From contig NZ_CP036164.1 of assembly GCF_004295485.1 (NCBI RefSeq), positions 1,426,001-1,490,000 of the forward strand: 64,000 nt of DNA, read 5' to 3'. Position 1 is the stretch's first letter, and each line of letters opens with the position of its first letter. Below, piece after piece: positions 19,897 through 30,451 of this stretch. Below the pieces are notes generated by a model. It searched no databases. It was not told the origin of the DNA and worked only from the letters and a program-made list of their open reading frames with translations. Source of the DNA: Janibacter limosus (GTDB lineage Bacteria; Actinomycetota; Actinomycetes; Actinomycetales; Dermatophilaceae). The position numbers and the translations under genes are program-made.

Positions 19897-20955
19897 ATGC
19901 GCCATGACGTCGACGTCGCGGTCGTCGGGGGTGGTCAGGCGGGGCTCGTGACCGCCTACCACCTGCGCAGGCTCGGCATCGAGCACGTCGTCCTCGACGA
20001 GCAGCGGGAGCCGGGAGGGGCCTGGCAGGCCACCTGGCCCTCACTTCGCCTCTTCTCGCCGGCGGCGTACTCCTCCCTCCACGGGCGGCCCATGCCACCT
20101 CACCCCGACATCTTCCCGCCCGTCGACCACGTGATCGCCTACCTGCGCGCCTACGAGGAGCACTACGGACTGGCGGTCGAGCGCCCCGTCACCGTCCGCG
20201 AGGTGCGCTCGGCGCCCGACGCGCTCACGGTGGTCACCGACCGTGGCGACCTGCGCGCCCGCCATGTCGTCAACACGACCGGCACGTGGTCGGCTCCCTT
20301 CGTGCCCCTCGTGGAGGGACAGGCCAGCTTCGCCGGCCGCCAGCTGCACAGCGCCCACTACCGCGGGCCCGCCGACTTCGCCGGGCAGCGGGTCGCCGTG
20401 GTGGGTGGCGGCAACTCGGGCGTGCAGATCGTGGCCGACCTCGTGGGGGTCACCGAGCGCGTCTCCCTCGTGTCGGCCCGACGGCTGCGCTTCCTCCCCG
20501 ACGACGTCGACGGGAGGCACCTCTTCGACCGGGCGACCGCCCGGCAGCGAACGCCCGATCCCCGCGACCTGGAGGCGGAGTTCGTCGGCAACATCGTCGC
20601 GTTGCCCCGGGTCCGCGAGGCACGGGCCCAGGGCGCCCTTCGTCTCCGGGCGATGTTCGACCGGATCGTGCCGGAGGGTGCCGTGATCGGCCGCGACCGG
20701 CTCGATCTCGACGCGATCCTCTGGTGCACCGGGTTCCGCCCGGCCCTGCGCCACCTGCGCTCGCTGAGGTTGCGCACCTCCGACGGCTACCCGGAGGTCG
20801 TCGACAACCGGTCGGTGAAGGACCCGCGGGTCTCCTTCGTCGGGTACGGCGACTGGACGGGTCCGGCGTCGGCGACGCTGATCGGGGTCGGGCGCACCGC
20901 CAAAGCCCTTGCGGCAGCCATCGCGGCCGACCGCGGGTCGAGTCAGCCCGCCTGA
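19897..20955 (+). CDS. Flavin-containing monooxygenase-like oxidoreductase
   Basis: A 352-residue FAD/NAD(P)H enzyme of the CzcO/trkA-like group. The FAD-binding VAVVGGGQAGLVTAYHL is at about 7-23, and the NAD(P)H-binding VAVVGGGNSGVQI at about 166-178. Between them is WQATWPSLRLFSPAAYSSLHG, a phrase seen in flavin monooxygenase-like and thioredoxin-reductase-like proteins. The C-terminal ATG-like motif is WCTGFRPALRHL. Its 3' end overlaps the convergent yceI-like gene by 13 bp. Substrate unknown. Confidence 0.87.
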   Translation: MRHDVDVAVVGGGQAGLVTAYHLRRLGIEHVVLDEQREPGGAWQATWPSLRLFSPAAYSSLHGRPMPPHPDIFPPVDHVIAYLRAYEEHYGLAVERPVTVREVRSAPDALTVVTDRGDLRARHVVNTTGTWSAPFVPLVEGQASFAGRQLHSAHYRGPADFAGQRVAVVGGGNSGVQIVADLVGVTERVSLVSARRLRFLPDDVDGRHLFDRATARQRTPDPRDLEAEFVGNIVALPRVREARAQGALRLRAMFDRIVPEGAVIGRDRLDLDAILWCTGFRPALRHLRSLRLRTSDGYPEVVDNRSVKDPRVSFVGYGDWTGPASATLIGVGRTAKALAAAIAADRGSSQPA

Positions 20956-21500
20956 GCGTCCTTCTTCATCGCCGAGATCTCGAACTCGAGGTCGATCTTC
21001 TCGCTGACGAGGACGCCGCCCTTGTCCATCGGCATGTTCCACTCGAGGCCGAAGTCGCGGCGTCGCACCCGGCGTGACCCCTCGAAGCCTGCGCGCAGAA
21101 CACCGAAGGCATCGACCATGACGCCGGTCATCTCGAGGGGCACGGTGATCGACTGCGTGACGTCGCGGATCGTCAGGTCGCCGGTGACGATGTAGGCACC
21201 CTCGTGGATCTCCTCGACATTGGTCCCGACGAAGGTGATCGTCGGAAACCTCTCCACGTCGAAGAAGTCGGCGCTGCGCAGGTGATCGTCACGCTGGCCG
21301 TTGCGGGTGTCGACGCTCGCCGTCTGCAGGGTGATCTGGACCGTCGAGGCGGACAGGTCCTCGAGATCAGCGGTGAACTCACCGGCGACGTCGTTGAAGG
21401 AACCCCTGACCGTGGTGATCATGGCGTGCTTGGCCGAGAAGCCGAAGCGTGAGTGGCCGGGGTCGATGACCCACGTCCCATCGAGGTCGAGCTCGGTCAT
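20943..21500 (-). CDS. YceI family protein
   Basis: A 185-residue lipocalin-like protein that in relatives binds polyisoprenoids. Family phrases are WVIDPGHSRFGFSAKHAMITTVRGSF, DDHLRSADFFDVERFPTITF and GDLTIRDVTQSITVPLEM. There is no signal peptide, so it is probably cytoplasmic, as is common for actinobacterial members. GGGGGA lies before the ATG. It overlaps the monooxygenase gene tail to tail by 13 bp. Confidence 0.93.
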   Translation of the reverse strand: MTELDLDGTWVIDPGHSRFGFSAKHAMITTVRGSFNDVAGEFTADLEDLSASTVQITLQTASVDTRNGQRDDHLRSADFFDVERFPTITFVGTNVEEIHEGAYIVTGDLTIRDVTQSITVPLEMTGVMVDAFGVLRAGFEGSRRVRRRDFGLEWNMPMDKGGVLVSEKIDLEFEISAMKKDAQAG

Positions 21501-21581
21501 GGTGGTTCCCCCGGTGGTCGGTCGATCCCTGGTCGGGTCGATGAAGGTTCAACAGATGTCTCATGCTGTCACGAGCGATCC

Positions 21582-21596
21582 TATGGTGGGTCCATG
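21582..21596 (+). promoter_or_regulatory. Leaderless promoter of the YrdC-like gene
   Basis: TATGGT at 21582-21587, GGGTCC, then ATG at 21594: a 6-nt gap with no ribosome site. Confidence 0.55.
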
Positions 21597-22214
21597 GCTA
21601 CCTTCGTGGAAGTACACCCCGACAATCCTCAGCCGCGCTCCGTGGCCCAGATCGTCGATCGGATCCGGCAGGGCGCGCTCGTCGCCTTCCCCACCGACTC
21701 CGGCTATGCGCTGGGCGGTCGGCTGGACGACCAGGAGATCAAGGACCGCATCCGCGACATCCGCCGCCTGGACGACCGGCACCACTACACGCTGCTGTGC
21801 GCGGACTTCGCCCAGCTGGGTCAGCTCGTGCACATCGACAACAGCGTCTTCCGGGCGATCAAGGCCGCCACTCCGGGTCCGTACACCTTCATCCTGCCGG
21901 CGACCAAGGAGGTGCCCAAGCGCCTGCTGCACGCCAAGAAGAAGACGGTGGGCGTGCGCATCCCCAGCCACCCGCTGTCGATGGCATTGCTCGCCGGTCT
22001 CGGTGATCCGATGCTCATCTCGACGCTGCTGCTGCCGGGCGAGGAGCAGACGCCCACCTTCGGGTGGGACGTCAAGGAGGCGCTGGACCACGTGGTGGAC
22101 ATCGTCATCGACGCCGGCGACGTCGGCACCGAGCCGACGACGGTCGTCGACCTGTCCGGCGACGAGGCGGTCATCGCCCGTCGCGGTGCAGGCGACCCCA
22201 CACCCTTCGAGTGA
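21594..22214 (+). CDS. L-threonylcarbamoyladenylate synthase-like protein (YrdC/YciO family)
   Basis: A 206-residue YrdC-fold protein. Typical phrases are GALVAFPTDSGYALGGRL, HHYTLLCADFAQL, ATPGPYTFILPAT and VGVRIPSHP. The length and the wording near the N-terminus (PTDSGYALG) fit the YciO branch better than the essential Sua5/TsaC enzyme, so the tRNA-modification role is uncertain. ATG 21594 is selected because the hexamer lies 6 nt upstream and MATFVEVHPDNPQPRS is a natural start; the frame further upstream overlaps the divergent yceI gene. Confidence 0.85.
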   Translation: MATFVEVHPDNPQPRSVAQIVDRIRQGALVAFPTDSGYALGGRLDDQEIKDRIRDIRRLDDRHHYTLLCADFAQLGQLVHIDNSVFRAIKAATPGPYTFILPATKEVPKRLLHAKKKTVGVRIPSHPLSMALLAGLGDPMLISTLLLPGEEQTPTFGWDVKEALDHVVDIVIDAGDVGTEPTTVVDLSGDEAVIARRGAGDPTPFE

Positions 22215-22218
22215 GTCG

Positions 22219-22872
22219 TCAGGCGGTGCCGGTGTAGAAGCGGTAGGTCTCGTCAGCAGCTGCCTGCGCGGTCGCCCTGTCGACGCCGGAGGCTTCGTGC
22301 GCCCGGCCCCAAGCGTCCGCGGCGGCGCGGTAGAAGGCGTGGCCCTCGTCAGTCGCCGCCCAGGCCTGCGCCTCCTGCGGAGCGAGCGAGCCGTCGACGG
22401 CTCCGAGGTGCAAGGACAGCCCGAGCAGCCCTCCGTCCCAGCCGACGCCGGTGGCGCCCGGACCATAGGTCTCCCACATGCCGTCCGGGACATCGCCCAC
22501 GCGGGCGAGGTGCTCCATCCGCACCCGGGTGCGGTCGCCGTCGGCGGTGAGCGAGACCTCGAGCCAGGAGACGGCGCCCATCATCTCCCAGGTGACGCGG
22601 TACCTCGCGGCACCGTCGGAGGGCGGCTCGCACTCGAGCACCTCGCCGCCGGCGTTGCCCTCGAGCTGGTAGCGCCCCCCGGGGCGCAGGTCGCCCGCGA
22701 TGGGCAGGAACCACCGGGCGATCCGCTCGGAGGTGGTCAGCGCCTCCCAGACATCGTCGACAGGGGAGGGGTAGGTCTGGGTCAGCGACTGCGCGCGAGC
22801 GGGCTGCCCGTCCACCTCGGTGAGTCGCAGGGTGCGCGTGACCGCGCCGATCTGGGTCGTCGTGTCCACCAT
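22219..22872 (-). CDS. SRPBCC domain protein (AHSA1-like)
   Basis: A 217-residue START/Bet v1-type protein. The AHSA1-like core (about 30-145) includes SPVDDVWEALTTSERIARWFLPIAGDLRPGG and YRVTWEMMG; the C-terminal part (LLGLSLHLGAVDG) is typical of actinobacterial members. Start and ArsR stop overlap by one base (TGATG), so it is co-translated with the ArsR gene. ArsR-SRPBCC pairs are common; ligand and role are unknown. Confidence 0.88.
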   Translation of the reverse strand: MVDTTTQIGAVTRTLRLTEVDGQPARAQSLTQTYPSPVDDVWEALTTSERIARWFLPIAGDLRPGGRYQLEGNAGGEVLECEPPSDGAARYRVTWEMMGAVSWLEVSLTADGDRTRVRMEHLARVGDVPDGMWETYGPGATGVGWDGGLLGLSLHLGAVDGSLAPQEAQAWAATDEGHAFYRAAADAWGRAHEASGVDRATAQAAADETYRFYTGTA

Positions 22873-23231
22873 CAGGTCTCCTTCGTCGGGTCGGTCCCGG
22901 TGGACCGACGTCGGGCACGTCTGCCTCGGGCGAGCTCGGTGTCGAGAGCGGCCATCCGGGGGAGCCAGAACCGGTCGAAGGCCGAGAGCCACTCGTGTGC
23001 CTCCCGGGGGCCGCTCGGGTCCACCGAGTAGAGGCGCCGGGTGCCCTCGGGCCGAACCACCGCGAAGCCGTGCTCGCGCAGCACCCGCAGGTGCCTGCTG
23101 ACACCGGGCTGGGTGATGCCGAACTCCTGGCGGATGACGTCGGACACCTCGCCAGCGCTCGACTCGCCGTCGGCGAGCAGCTCAAGGATGCGTCGCCGGA
23201 CGGGGTCGCCGAGGACGTCGAGTGCGTGCAT
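22872..23231 (-). CDS. ArsR-family transcriptional regulator
   Basis: A 119-residue winged-helix repressor: MHALDVLGDPVRRRILELLADGES, ITQPGVSRHLRVLREHGFAVV and GTRRLYSVDP. No metal-binding cysteines are present (there is no CxC), so it is likely a non-metal member of the group partnered with SRPBCC proteins. TACTGT lies 5 nt before the ATG, and an AT-rich palindrome lies just upstream, so autoregulation is likely. Confidence 0.92.
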   Translation of the reverse strand: MHALDVLGDPVRRRILELLADGESSAGEVSDVIRQEFGITQPGVSRHLRVLREHGFAVVRPEGTRRLYSVDPSGPREAHEWLSAFDRFWLPRMAALDTELARGRRARRRSTGTDPTKET

Positions 23232-23270
23232 GCGCGACAGTATTTCAGTAACTGGTTATATAACGCAAGA
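23229..23270 (-). promoter_or_regulatory. ArsR promoter with AT-rich palindromic operator
   Basis: On the minus strand TACTGT (23242-23237), CGCGC, then ATG at 23231. Just upstream is the self-complementary GTTATATAAC and the related half site CAGTTAC, in a stretch much richer in A/T than its surroundings. This is a natural place for ArsR to bind and block RNA polymerase. Inference from layout. Confidence 0.5.
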
Positions 23271-23290
23271 GTGCAGGAGGGCGAAGGGGG

Positions 23291-24484
<1,194 letters not shown>

Positions 24485-24487
24485 GCG

Positions 24488-25528
24488 TCAGCTCCAGTCC
24501 ATGATGACCTTGCCGCACTCTCCCGAGGCGGCGGTGGCGAAGGCGTCCTGCCATTGCTCAGCGGGGAAGCGGTGGGTGATGACCGACGAGATCGCCTCGC
24601 GCAGCACCGGCGAGGTCGAGAGCATCGCGCTCATCGTGTACCAGGTGTCGTACATCTCCCGCCCGTAGATCCCCTTGATGGTGATCATGTGGGTGATCAC
24701 CTTGCCCCAGTCGACGGGGTAGGCGTCCTTGGGCAGGCCGAGCATCGCGATCCGACCACCGTGGTTGAGGTGGTCGATCATGTCGGCCACGGCCGGTGGC
24801 GCACCCGACATCTCGAGCCCGACGTCGAAGCCCTCCTTCATCCCCAGCTCACGCATCGCCTCGCCGAGGTCGGACCGGCCGGCGTTGACGAGCAGGTCGG
24901 CGCCGGCTCCCTTGGCCAGCTCCAGGCGGGTGTCCGACAGGTCGGTGACGGCGATGTACCGGGCGCCGACGTGCCGGGCGACGGCCGCGGCCATGACTCC
25001 GATCGGTCCAGCGCCGGTGATGACCACGTCCTCGCCCACCAGGGGGAAGGACAGCGTCGTGTGCACGGCATTGCCCAGCGGGTCGAAGACGGCTCCGAGG
25101 TCGGGGTCGATGTCGTCACGGTGCACCCACGCGTTGTCGGCGGGGATGACGACGTGGTCGGCGAAGGCGCCGTCGCGGTTGACCCCCACACCGACCGTGT
25201 TGATGCACAGGTGGCGGCGCCCGGCGCGGCAGTTGCGGCAGGTCCCGCACACGAGGTGGCCCTCACCGGAGACCCGGTCGCCGACGACGATGCCCGTCAC
25301 GCCGGCGCCGACCTCGTCGATCTCGCCGTAGAACTCGTGGCCGATGATCTGGGGAGTGCTGGGCACCGCAGCGGCGGCCCACTCGTCCCAGCCGTGCAGG
25401 TGCAGGTCGGTGCCGCAGAGGCCGGTTCGTAGCACCCGGATCCTCACCTCGCCGTCGCCGGCGTGGGGCTCGGGGACGTCGACCAGCTCGAGGCCGGGTC
25501 CCGGTCGGGGTTTGACCAGTGCGCGCAT
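24488..25528 (-). CDS. tdh: L-threonine 3-dehydrogenase
   Basis: A 346-residue zinc alcohol dehydrogenase-type enzyme oxidising threonine to 2-amino-3-ketobutyrate. The catalytic zinc site has C38 ([16 protein letters not shown]) and H63-E64 (GHEF); the structural zinc has C94, C97, C100 and C108. The Rossmann motif is [26 protein letters not shown] precedes the ATG. First gene of the tdh-kbl operon. Confidence 0.97.
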   Translation of the reverse strand: MRALVKPRPGPGLELVDVPEPHAGDGEVRIRVLRTGLCGTDLHLHGWDEWAAAAVPSTPQIIGHEFYGEIDEVGAGVTGIVVGDRVSGEGHLVCGTCRNCRAGRRHLCINTVGVGVNRDGAFADHVVIPADNAWVHRDDIDPDLGAVFDPLGNAVHTTLSFPLVGEDVVITGAGPIGVMAAAVARHVGARYIAVTDLSDTRLELAKGAGADLLVNAGRSDLGEAMRELGMKEGFDVGLEMSGAPPAVADMIDHLNHGGRIAMLGLPKDAYPVDWGKVITHMITIKGIYGREMYDTWYTMSAMLSTSPVLREAISSVITHRFPAEQWQDAFATAASGECGKVIMDWS

Positions 25529-25634
25529 AGTTCTCCTGTCGGGTCTGCGGGGGTGACCGCGGTCACGACAGTAGCGCGAAGGGGGAGTCCTCCCCGTGGT
25601 TCGCCGCGTGGCGCGTCACTACGCTGGCCGCACC

Positions 25635-25961
25635 ATGACGCACCCACCTCAGCTGCCGCCGCCGTCGCCCTTCCCGACCCAGCTCAGCCACGGGGGCGCC
25701 ACTGCTGCGCTCGTCCTCGGGATCGTGGGCCTGACCCTCGTCCCGGGCCTGGGCATCGTCGCGTGGGTCCTCGGGGCCAAGGCCCTCCAGGAGATCGATG
25801 CCAACCCCCTGGCTGGCTACACCAACCGCGAGCACGCCAAGGTCGGCAAGATCCTGGGGATCGTGGGCACGGTCTACTTCATCGGGTTGATCCTGCTCGT
25901 CTGCTGCTACTTCGGCGTCATGATCCTGGCGTTCGCCGCCACGTCGTCGTCGACCTACTGA
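25635..25961 (+). CDS. DUF4190 domain membrane protein
   Basis: A 108-residue protein. A proline-rich N-terminus (THPPQLPPPSPFPTQ) precedes two hydrophobic segments, ATAALVLGIVGLTLVPGLGIVAWVLG and VGKILGIVGTVYFIGLILLVCCYFGVMILAF. This is the usual DUF4190 arrangement in actinobacteria, where it is often found in small envelope proteins. TACGCT at 25620-25625 lies 9 nt before the ATG. Function unknown. Confidence 0.75.
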   Translation: MTHPPQLPPPSPFPTQLSHGGATAALVLGIVGLTLVPGLGIVAWVLGAKALQEIDANPLAGYTNREHAKVGKILGIVGTVYFIGLILLVCCYFGVMILAFAATSSSTY

Positions 25962-25967
25962 GGCCGG

Positions 25968-27092
25968 TCAGCCTCGCTCCAGCAGCACGATGACCTCGTG
26001 GTGGCGTGTCTGGGGAAACATGTCGAAGAGCCGGGCCCGGGTCACGCGGTATCCGGGGAGCGCATCCAGGTCGCGGGCCAGGCTGGCCGCGTTGCAGCTG
26101 GAGTAGACGACGTGGTCCGGCGCGGCCGACTCGATGGCCGCGCACAGGTCCGCCCCGATCCCACGTCGCGGCGGGTTGACGACCACCAGCTCGTGGTCGA
26201 CCCGGGTGAGCACCCTCGCGTCACCGACCTCGAAGCCCACGTCCACGCCGAGCTCGAGCGCTGAGCGTCGCGCGCTCGCGACGGCCTCGGGGGCGACCTC
26301 GACCCCGTCGACCCGTCGGGCCCGACCCGGAGCGAGAGCCGCGTTGAGGGCGAACCCGCCGACGCCGCAGTAGAGGTCGAGCACGCTCTCGGGGTCGATC
26401 TCGCTGATCCACGCGCTGGCCTGCCGGTAGAGGCCCGCGGCCACGATCGTGTTGGTCTGGAAGAAGCTGCGTGGGCGCAGGTGGAAGGTGATGTCGTCCA
26501 CGCGCATCGGCAGTGTCTCGTGCTCGCCCAGCACGATCTCGTCCTCGCCCTCGAGGACCGCCTTGTGCTCCGGCTGGATGTTGGCCGAGACCACCCTCAG
26601 CCCGGGGACGGCGGCGCGCAGCTCGTCCAACCCCCTTCGGATCCGCGGCAGCTGGCCGGGGGAGCGCAGGACGAAGCGGACCATGAGCTCCCCGTCGGGG
26701 GACCCGGTGACGATCAGGTGCTTCAGCTCGCCCTGTCGCGCCGGGACGTCGTACGGCACGAGCCCCAGATCGGCGACGACCGGCAGCAGCCGTCCGAGCC
26801 CCTCGTCGAGCGCCGGCTCGTACAACCCGCACTCGGGGAGGGCGACCCCGCGCTGCTCGGCGTCGAGGATGCCGAAGGTGGGTGCGCCCTTCGTCCCCCC
26901 GACCACGAGCTTGGCCTTGTTGCGGAACCCGGCCTCCTCACCGACGAAGGGGGGCGACCACAGCTGGTCCGCGACGTGTCGCCGGAGCACGTCCCCGACC
27001 TCGCGGCCGAGGTCGATGACCTGGCTGGCGTAGGGGACGCCCATGAGCGTGCACGAGCGGCATTCGCCGGCGTCGAAGTGGGAGCAGTTCAC
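25968..27092 (-). CDS. rlmC: 23S rRNA (uracil-C5)-methyltransferase, RlmC-like
   Basis: A 374-residue TrmA/RumB-family enzyme. The N-terminal iron-sulfur cysteines are C3, C11, C14 and C88 (MNCSHFDAGECRSC; LPECGLY), the pattern of RlmC. The SAM domain has DLYCGVGGFALNAA and VVNPPRRGIG, and the catalytic cysteine is in VYSSCNAASLARDL. The start is GTG 27092. Just upstream is a 10-codon ORF in the same frame with its own promoter, so rlmC may be translated after reinitiation. Confidence 0.92.
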   Translation of the reverse strand: MNCSHFDAGECRSCTLMGVPYASQVIDLGREVGDVLRRHVADQLWSPPFVGEEAGFRNKAKLVVGGTKGAPTFGILDAEQRGVALPECGLYEPALDEGLGRLLPVVADLGLVPYDVPARQGELKHLIVTGSPDGELMVRFVLRSPGQLPRIRRGLDELRAAVPGLRVVSANIQPEHKAVLEGEDEIVLGEHETLPMRVDDITFHLRPRSFFQTNTIVAAGLYRQASAWISEIDPESVLDLYCGVGGFALNAALAPGRARRVDGVEVAPEAVASARRSALELGVDVGFEVGDARVLTRVDHELVVVNPPRRGIGADLCAAIESAAPDHVVYSSCNAASLARDLDALPGYRVTRARLFDMFPQTRHHEVIVLLERG

Positions 27093-27095
27093 CGC

Positions 27096-27128
27096 TCAGC
27101 CATGCCATTCGCCTGCGTCCCAGTGCAT
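27096..27128 (-). CDS. Leaderless upstream ORF of 10 codons before rlmC
   Basis: ATG 27128 opens MHWDAGEWHG and a TGA, in frame with rlmC; the rlmC GTG follows one codon later. A TAGGGT hexamer lies exactly 6 nt before the ATG, so this small ORF looks like the true 5' end of the transcript. It could set rlmC translation by reinitiation or by ribosome stalling. No homologue can be judged at this size. Confidence 0.45.
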   Translation of the reverse strand: MHWDAGEWHG

Positions 27129-27140
27129 GGGATCACCCTA
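27126..27140 (-). promoter_or_regulatory. Leaderless promoter driving the upstream ORF and rlmC
   Basis: TAGGGT (27140-27135 on the minus strand), GATCCC, then ATG 27128. A weaker hexamer near rlmC GTG itself (CATGGC) lacks the final T. Confidence 0.5.
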
Positions 27141-27240
27141 ACCATCAGGAAACGGCGGTCCGTTCACTGCGCGGCGGGCGCCGAAGATGGTTACGGTCGC
27201 AGGGTAAGAAGTACCTCAGAACGTCAACCGGGAGGACATC

Positions 27241-28572
27241 ATGCAAGCGCAGAACTTCCTCAACGACATCGACTGGGCAGGGTTGCTGGGCAAGGCAGTG
27301 TCGGCCCTGGCCATCCTCGTCGTCACCTGGCTGGTGGCCATGATCGTCAAGTCGCTGATCGCCAAGCTCTCCACCAAGGTGCCCGCGCTCCAGCGTGCCG
27401 GCGCGGACGGGTCCAGCGTCGGCGCGACCCTGGGATCGATCGCGTCACTGATCATCTGGATGCTCGGACTCGTGGCCATCCTCCAGGTCCTGGGTCTCAA
27501 CCAGGTCCTCGCGCCGATCCAGGGCATGGTCGACGGGGTCCTCGGCTTCCTGCCGAACCTCATCGGCGCAGGCATCGTCTTCTTCGTCGGTGCCCTGCTC
27601 GCCAAGGTGGTGCGTCAGCTCGTCCAGACGGCGTTGGCTGCCCTGCCCTTCGACAAGTGGCTCAAGAGCGCCGGGTCCAAGGCCGGGTCCCTGCCCGGTG
27701 CACCGGCGACCGCGTCTGCCGGACCGCCCCCGCCGCCCCCCGGCCAGCCCACCGCGCCGCAGGCGCAGCACCAGGGCCAGCCGCAGCCGCCCGCCGGCTA
27801 CGGTGGCACACCTTCCGGTGGCCAGGGCGCCAGCACGTCGATCCCCAAGACCGTCGCCACGGTCGTCTACGCGCTGATCATGATCGTCGTGACCATCGCG
27901 GCCCTGCAGATCCTGGGCATCGAGTCGATCTCCCGGCCGGCGGAGCAGATGCTCCAGTCGATCTTCGACGCGATCCCGCTGATCATCGCGGCTGGCGTGA
28001 TGCTCGCCCTGGGCATCTTCATCGCCAAGTTCGCCGGCGACATCATCGAGCAGGTCCTCGACGGTGTGGGCGTCGACCGCCAGCTCGCCCAGCTCGACGT
28101 CCTGCCTGCTGGCACCAAGGTCGTCCCGGTCATCGCCAAGGTGGCGCAGATCGCGATCGTGCTCTTCTTCGCGGTCATGGCGGCGCAGCTGCTGAACTTC
28201 CCGCAGATCACGAGGTTCCTCAGCGAGGTGCTGAGCCTCGGTGGCAAGGTCATCTTCGGCGCAGCGATCATCGCTGCGGGCTTCTTCGTCGCGAACCTGC
28301 TGGCGAAGATGCTCTCCGGTGTCGGTGCGACGATCGTCAAGTACGCGACGATCGTGCTCTTCGTCGCGATGGGCCTGAAGTACATGGGCATCGCCGACTC
28401 GATCATCGAGCTCGGCTTCGGTGCCCTCGTCGTCGGTGGCGCGGCAGCAGCCGCCCTCGCCTTCGGCCTGGGTGGTCGCGACGCGGCCGCCCGTCAGCTG
28501 GACCGCCTCTCGGCCAAGGCCGAGGCGCAGCCCACGCAGGCTCCGCAGCAGGGTGACACCCAGCAGCTCTGA
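27241..28572 (+). CDS. Conserved TM-helix protein (mechanosensitive channel-like)
   Basis: A 443-residue membrane protein with repeated TM_helix units (family of CmpX/MscS-like proteins). Hydrophobic helices lie at about 18-38, 62-85, 100-122, 205-230, 245-270, 300-325, 335-360 and 370-410. A long proline- and glutamine-rich cytoplasmic linker separates the two halves at about 155-200 (GPPPPPPGQPTAPQAQHQGQ). Phrases such as LGFLPNLIGAGIVFFVGALLA repeat with ADSIIELGFGALVVGG. Whether it gates ions is not established. GGGAGGA precedes the ATG. It ends at a strong hairpin. Confidence 0.82.
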   Translation: MQAQNFLNDIDWAGLLGKAVSALAILVVTWLVAMIVKSLIAKLSTKVPALQRAGADGSSVGATLGSIASLIIWMLGLVAILQVLGLNQVLAPIQGMVDGVLGFLPNLIGAGIVFFVGALLAKVVRQLVQTALAALPFDKWLKSAGSKAGSLPGAPATASAGPPPPPPGQPTAPQAQHQGQPQPPAGYGGTPSGGQGASTSIPKTVATVVYALIMIVVTIAALQILGIESISRPAEQMLQSIFDAIPLIIAAGVMLALGIFIAKFAGDIIEQVLDGVGVDRQLAQLDVLPAGTKVVPVIAKVAQIAIVLFFAVMAAQLLNFPQITRFLSEVLSLGGKVIFGAAIIAAGFFVANLLAKMLSGVGATIVKYATIVLFVAMGLKYMGIADSIIELGFGALVVGGAAAAALAFGLGGRDAAARQLDRLSAKAEAQPTQAPQQGDTQQL

Positions 28573-28587
28573 CCAGCCGCTGGACCA

Positions 28588-28637
28588 CATGACGAAGGGT
28601 GGTACTCCCGTGATCGGGGGTACCACCCTTCGTCATG
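28588..28637. terminator. Bidirectional terminator hairpin
   Basis: Perfect 18-bp arms at 28588-28605 and 28620-28637 with a 14-nt loop that can add a short inner stem. It lies between the convergent TM-helix and acyl-CoA synthetase genes. Each arm carries the over-represented CGAAGGG motif. Confidence 0.85.
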
Positions 28638-28640
28638 CGG

Positions 28641-30269
28641 TCAGTTGTCAAGGAGCTGCTGAGCCTGCTCGCGCATCTCGATCTTGCGCACCTTGCCCGT
28701 CACCGTCATCGGGAAGGCGTCGGTGACGTGCACGTAGCGGGGGATCTTGTAGTGCGCGAGCTTGCCGCTCGCGAACTCGCGCACGCCGTCGGCGGTGAGC
28801 GTCGCAGCGCCCTCCCGCAGCACCACCCAGGCCATGAGCTCCTCGCCGTACTTGTCGTCCGGTACGCCGATGACCTGGACGTCCGCGATGTCGGGGTGGG
28901 TGTACAGGAACTCCTCGACCTCGCGCGGGTAGATGTTTTCCCCACCGCGGATGACGAGGTCCTTGATCCGACCGACGATGTTGACGTACCCGTCCTCGTC
29001 CATCGTGGCGAGGTCGCCCGTGTGCATCCAGCGTGCTGCGTCGATCGCCTCCGCGGTCTTGTCCGGCTGCTCCCAGTAGCCGAGCATCACGCTGTAGCCG
29101 CGGGTGCACAGCTCGCCGGTCTCGCCACGGGGGAGCGGGACGCCCGAGATCGCGTCGACCACCTTGGACTCGATGTGCGGCATCGAGCGACCGACGGTCT
29201 CGGTGCGTCGGGCGAGGTTGTCGTCCGTGCGGGTCATCGTCGACACCGGGGAGGTCTCCGTCATGCCGTAGCTGATGGCGACCTCGGTCATGTTCATCTG
29301 CGCCACCACGCGCTTCATCACCTCGACCGGGCAGATGGAGCCGGCCATGATGCCGGTCCGCAGCGTGCTCAGGTCGTGGTCGGCGAAGTCGGGCAGGTCG
29401 AGCTCGGCGATGAACATCGTCGGCACGCCGTAGAGCGAGGTGCAGCGCTCCTGGGCGACCGCGCGCAGCGTGGCCTCGGGGTCGAAGGAGGGCGCCGGGA
29501 TCACCATGCAGGCTCCGTGCGAGGTGGCTGCGAGGTTGCCCATGACCATGCCGAAGCAGTGGTAGAAGGGCACGGGGATGCAGATCCGGTCGGCCTCGGT
29601 GTAGTCGATCAGCTCACCGACGAAGTAGCCGTTGTTGAGGATGTTGTGGTGGCTGAGCGTGGCGCCCTTGGGGAACCCGGTCGTGCCGGACGTGTACTGG
29701 ATGTTGATCGGGTCGTCGGGCGTCAGGGAGGCCCCACGCTCGGCCAGCTGCTCGTCGGTGATGGAGGAGCCACCCGTGGCGAGCTCGTCCCAGGACGCGT
29801 CACCGATGTAGACGACCTCGCTCAGGCCGGGCAGCTCCGGGCGCGCCTCGTCGACCATGCCCCGGTAGTCCGACGTCTTGTGCGACAGCGCGCTCACGAG
29901 CATGCGCATGCCCGACTGGTTGACGACGTAGGTCAGCTCGTGGGTGCGGTAGGCCGGGTTGACGTTGACGAGGATCGCGCCCATCCGCGCGGTAGCGTAC
30001 TGCAGGATCGTCCACTCGGCGCAGTTGGGCGCCCAGATGCCGATGCGGTCGCCGGCGGCCACTCCCTTCGCCATCAGCGCCTTGGCCACGGCGTCCACGT
30101 CGGCGAGCAGCTCCGTGTAGGTCCACCGGCGTCCGCTCGGGACGTCCACGAGGGCCTCGCGGGCACCGTGGACGGCCACGGTCCGCTCGAGGTTGGCGCC
30201 GATCGTGTCGCCGAGCAGGGGCGTGTCGGAGACGCCTGACGTGTACGAAGGGAGCACGGCTGCGGTCAT
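28641..30269 (-). CDS. Acyl-CoA synthetase (AMP-forming), FadD3/medium-chain type
   Basis: A 542-residue adenylate-forming enzyme. The P-loop [18 protein letters not shown] is at about 190-207; then [30 protein letters not shown], the hinge and motif [21 protein letters not shown] and [14 protein letters not shown]. The C-terminal catalytic lysine is in [12 protein letters not shown]. It resembles AMP-binding synthetases acting on medium-chain or branched acids. ATG 30269 is preceded by AGGAGG. The gene stands alone, so the substrate is not given by context. Confidence 0.93.
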   Translation of the reverse strand: MTAAVLPSYTSGVSDTPLLGDTIGANLERTVAVHGAREALVDVPSGRRWTYTELLADVDAVAKALMAKGVAAGDRIGIWAPNCAEWTILQYATARMGAILVNVNPAYRTHELTYVVNQSGMRMLVSALSHKTSDYRGMVDEARPELPGLSEVVYIGDASWDELATGGSSITDEQLAERGASLTPDDPINIQYTSGTTGFPKGATLSHHNILNNGYFVGELIDYTEADRICIPVPFYHCFGMVMGNLAATSHGACMVIPAPSFDPEATLRAVAQERCTSLYGVPTMFIAELDLPDFADHDLSTLRTGIMAGSICPVEVMKRVVAQMNMTEVAISYGMTETSPVSTMTRTDDNLARRTETVGRSMPHIESKVVDAISGVPLPRGETGELCTRGYSVMLGYWEQPDKTAEAIDAARWMHTGDLATMDEDGYVNIVGRIKDLVIRGGENIYPREVEEFLYTHPDIADVQVIGVPDDKYGEELMAWVVLREGAATLTADGVREFASGKLAHYKIPRYVHVTDAFPMTVTGKVRKIEMREQAQQLLDN

Positions 30270-30451
30270 TCGGTTCCTCCTGGGGAGCGACTCGTTGCGT
30301 GGACTCCACGATGCCACGCGTGAGGCGTCCTGCGTCGCGCTCGGTGCGGTCGAGCTGTGCCAGGCGGCTGACCGGCGGTGTGGTGTGGATGTGCTGCCCC
30401 GGGGCGTCATTTTGCCGACTGTCTGGGCAGCGCAGGGGGTCTGTCTGCTTG
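30270..30451. other. Intergenic stretch upstream of the acyl-CoA synthetase
   Basis: With the following inverted repeat this is about 300 bp without a gene. It holds the AGGAGG ribosome site of the synthetase and no recognisable coding frame. Codon-like bias is weak in all six frames. I see no clear promoter hexamer. Confidence 0.4.
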
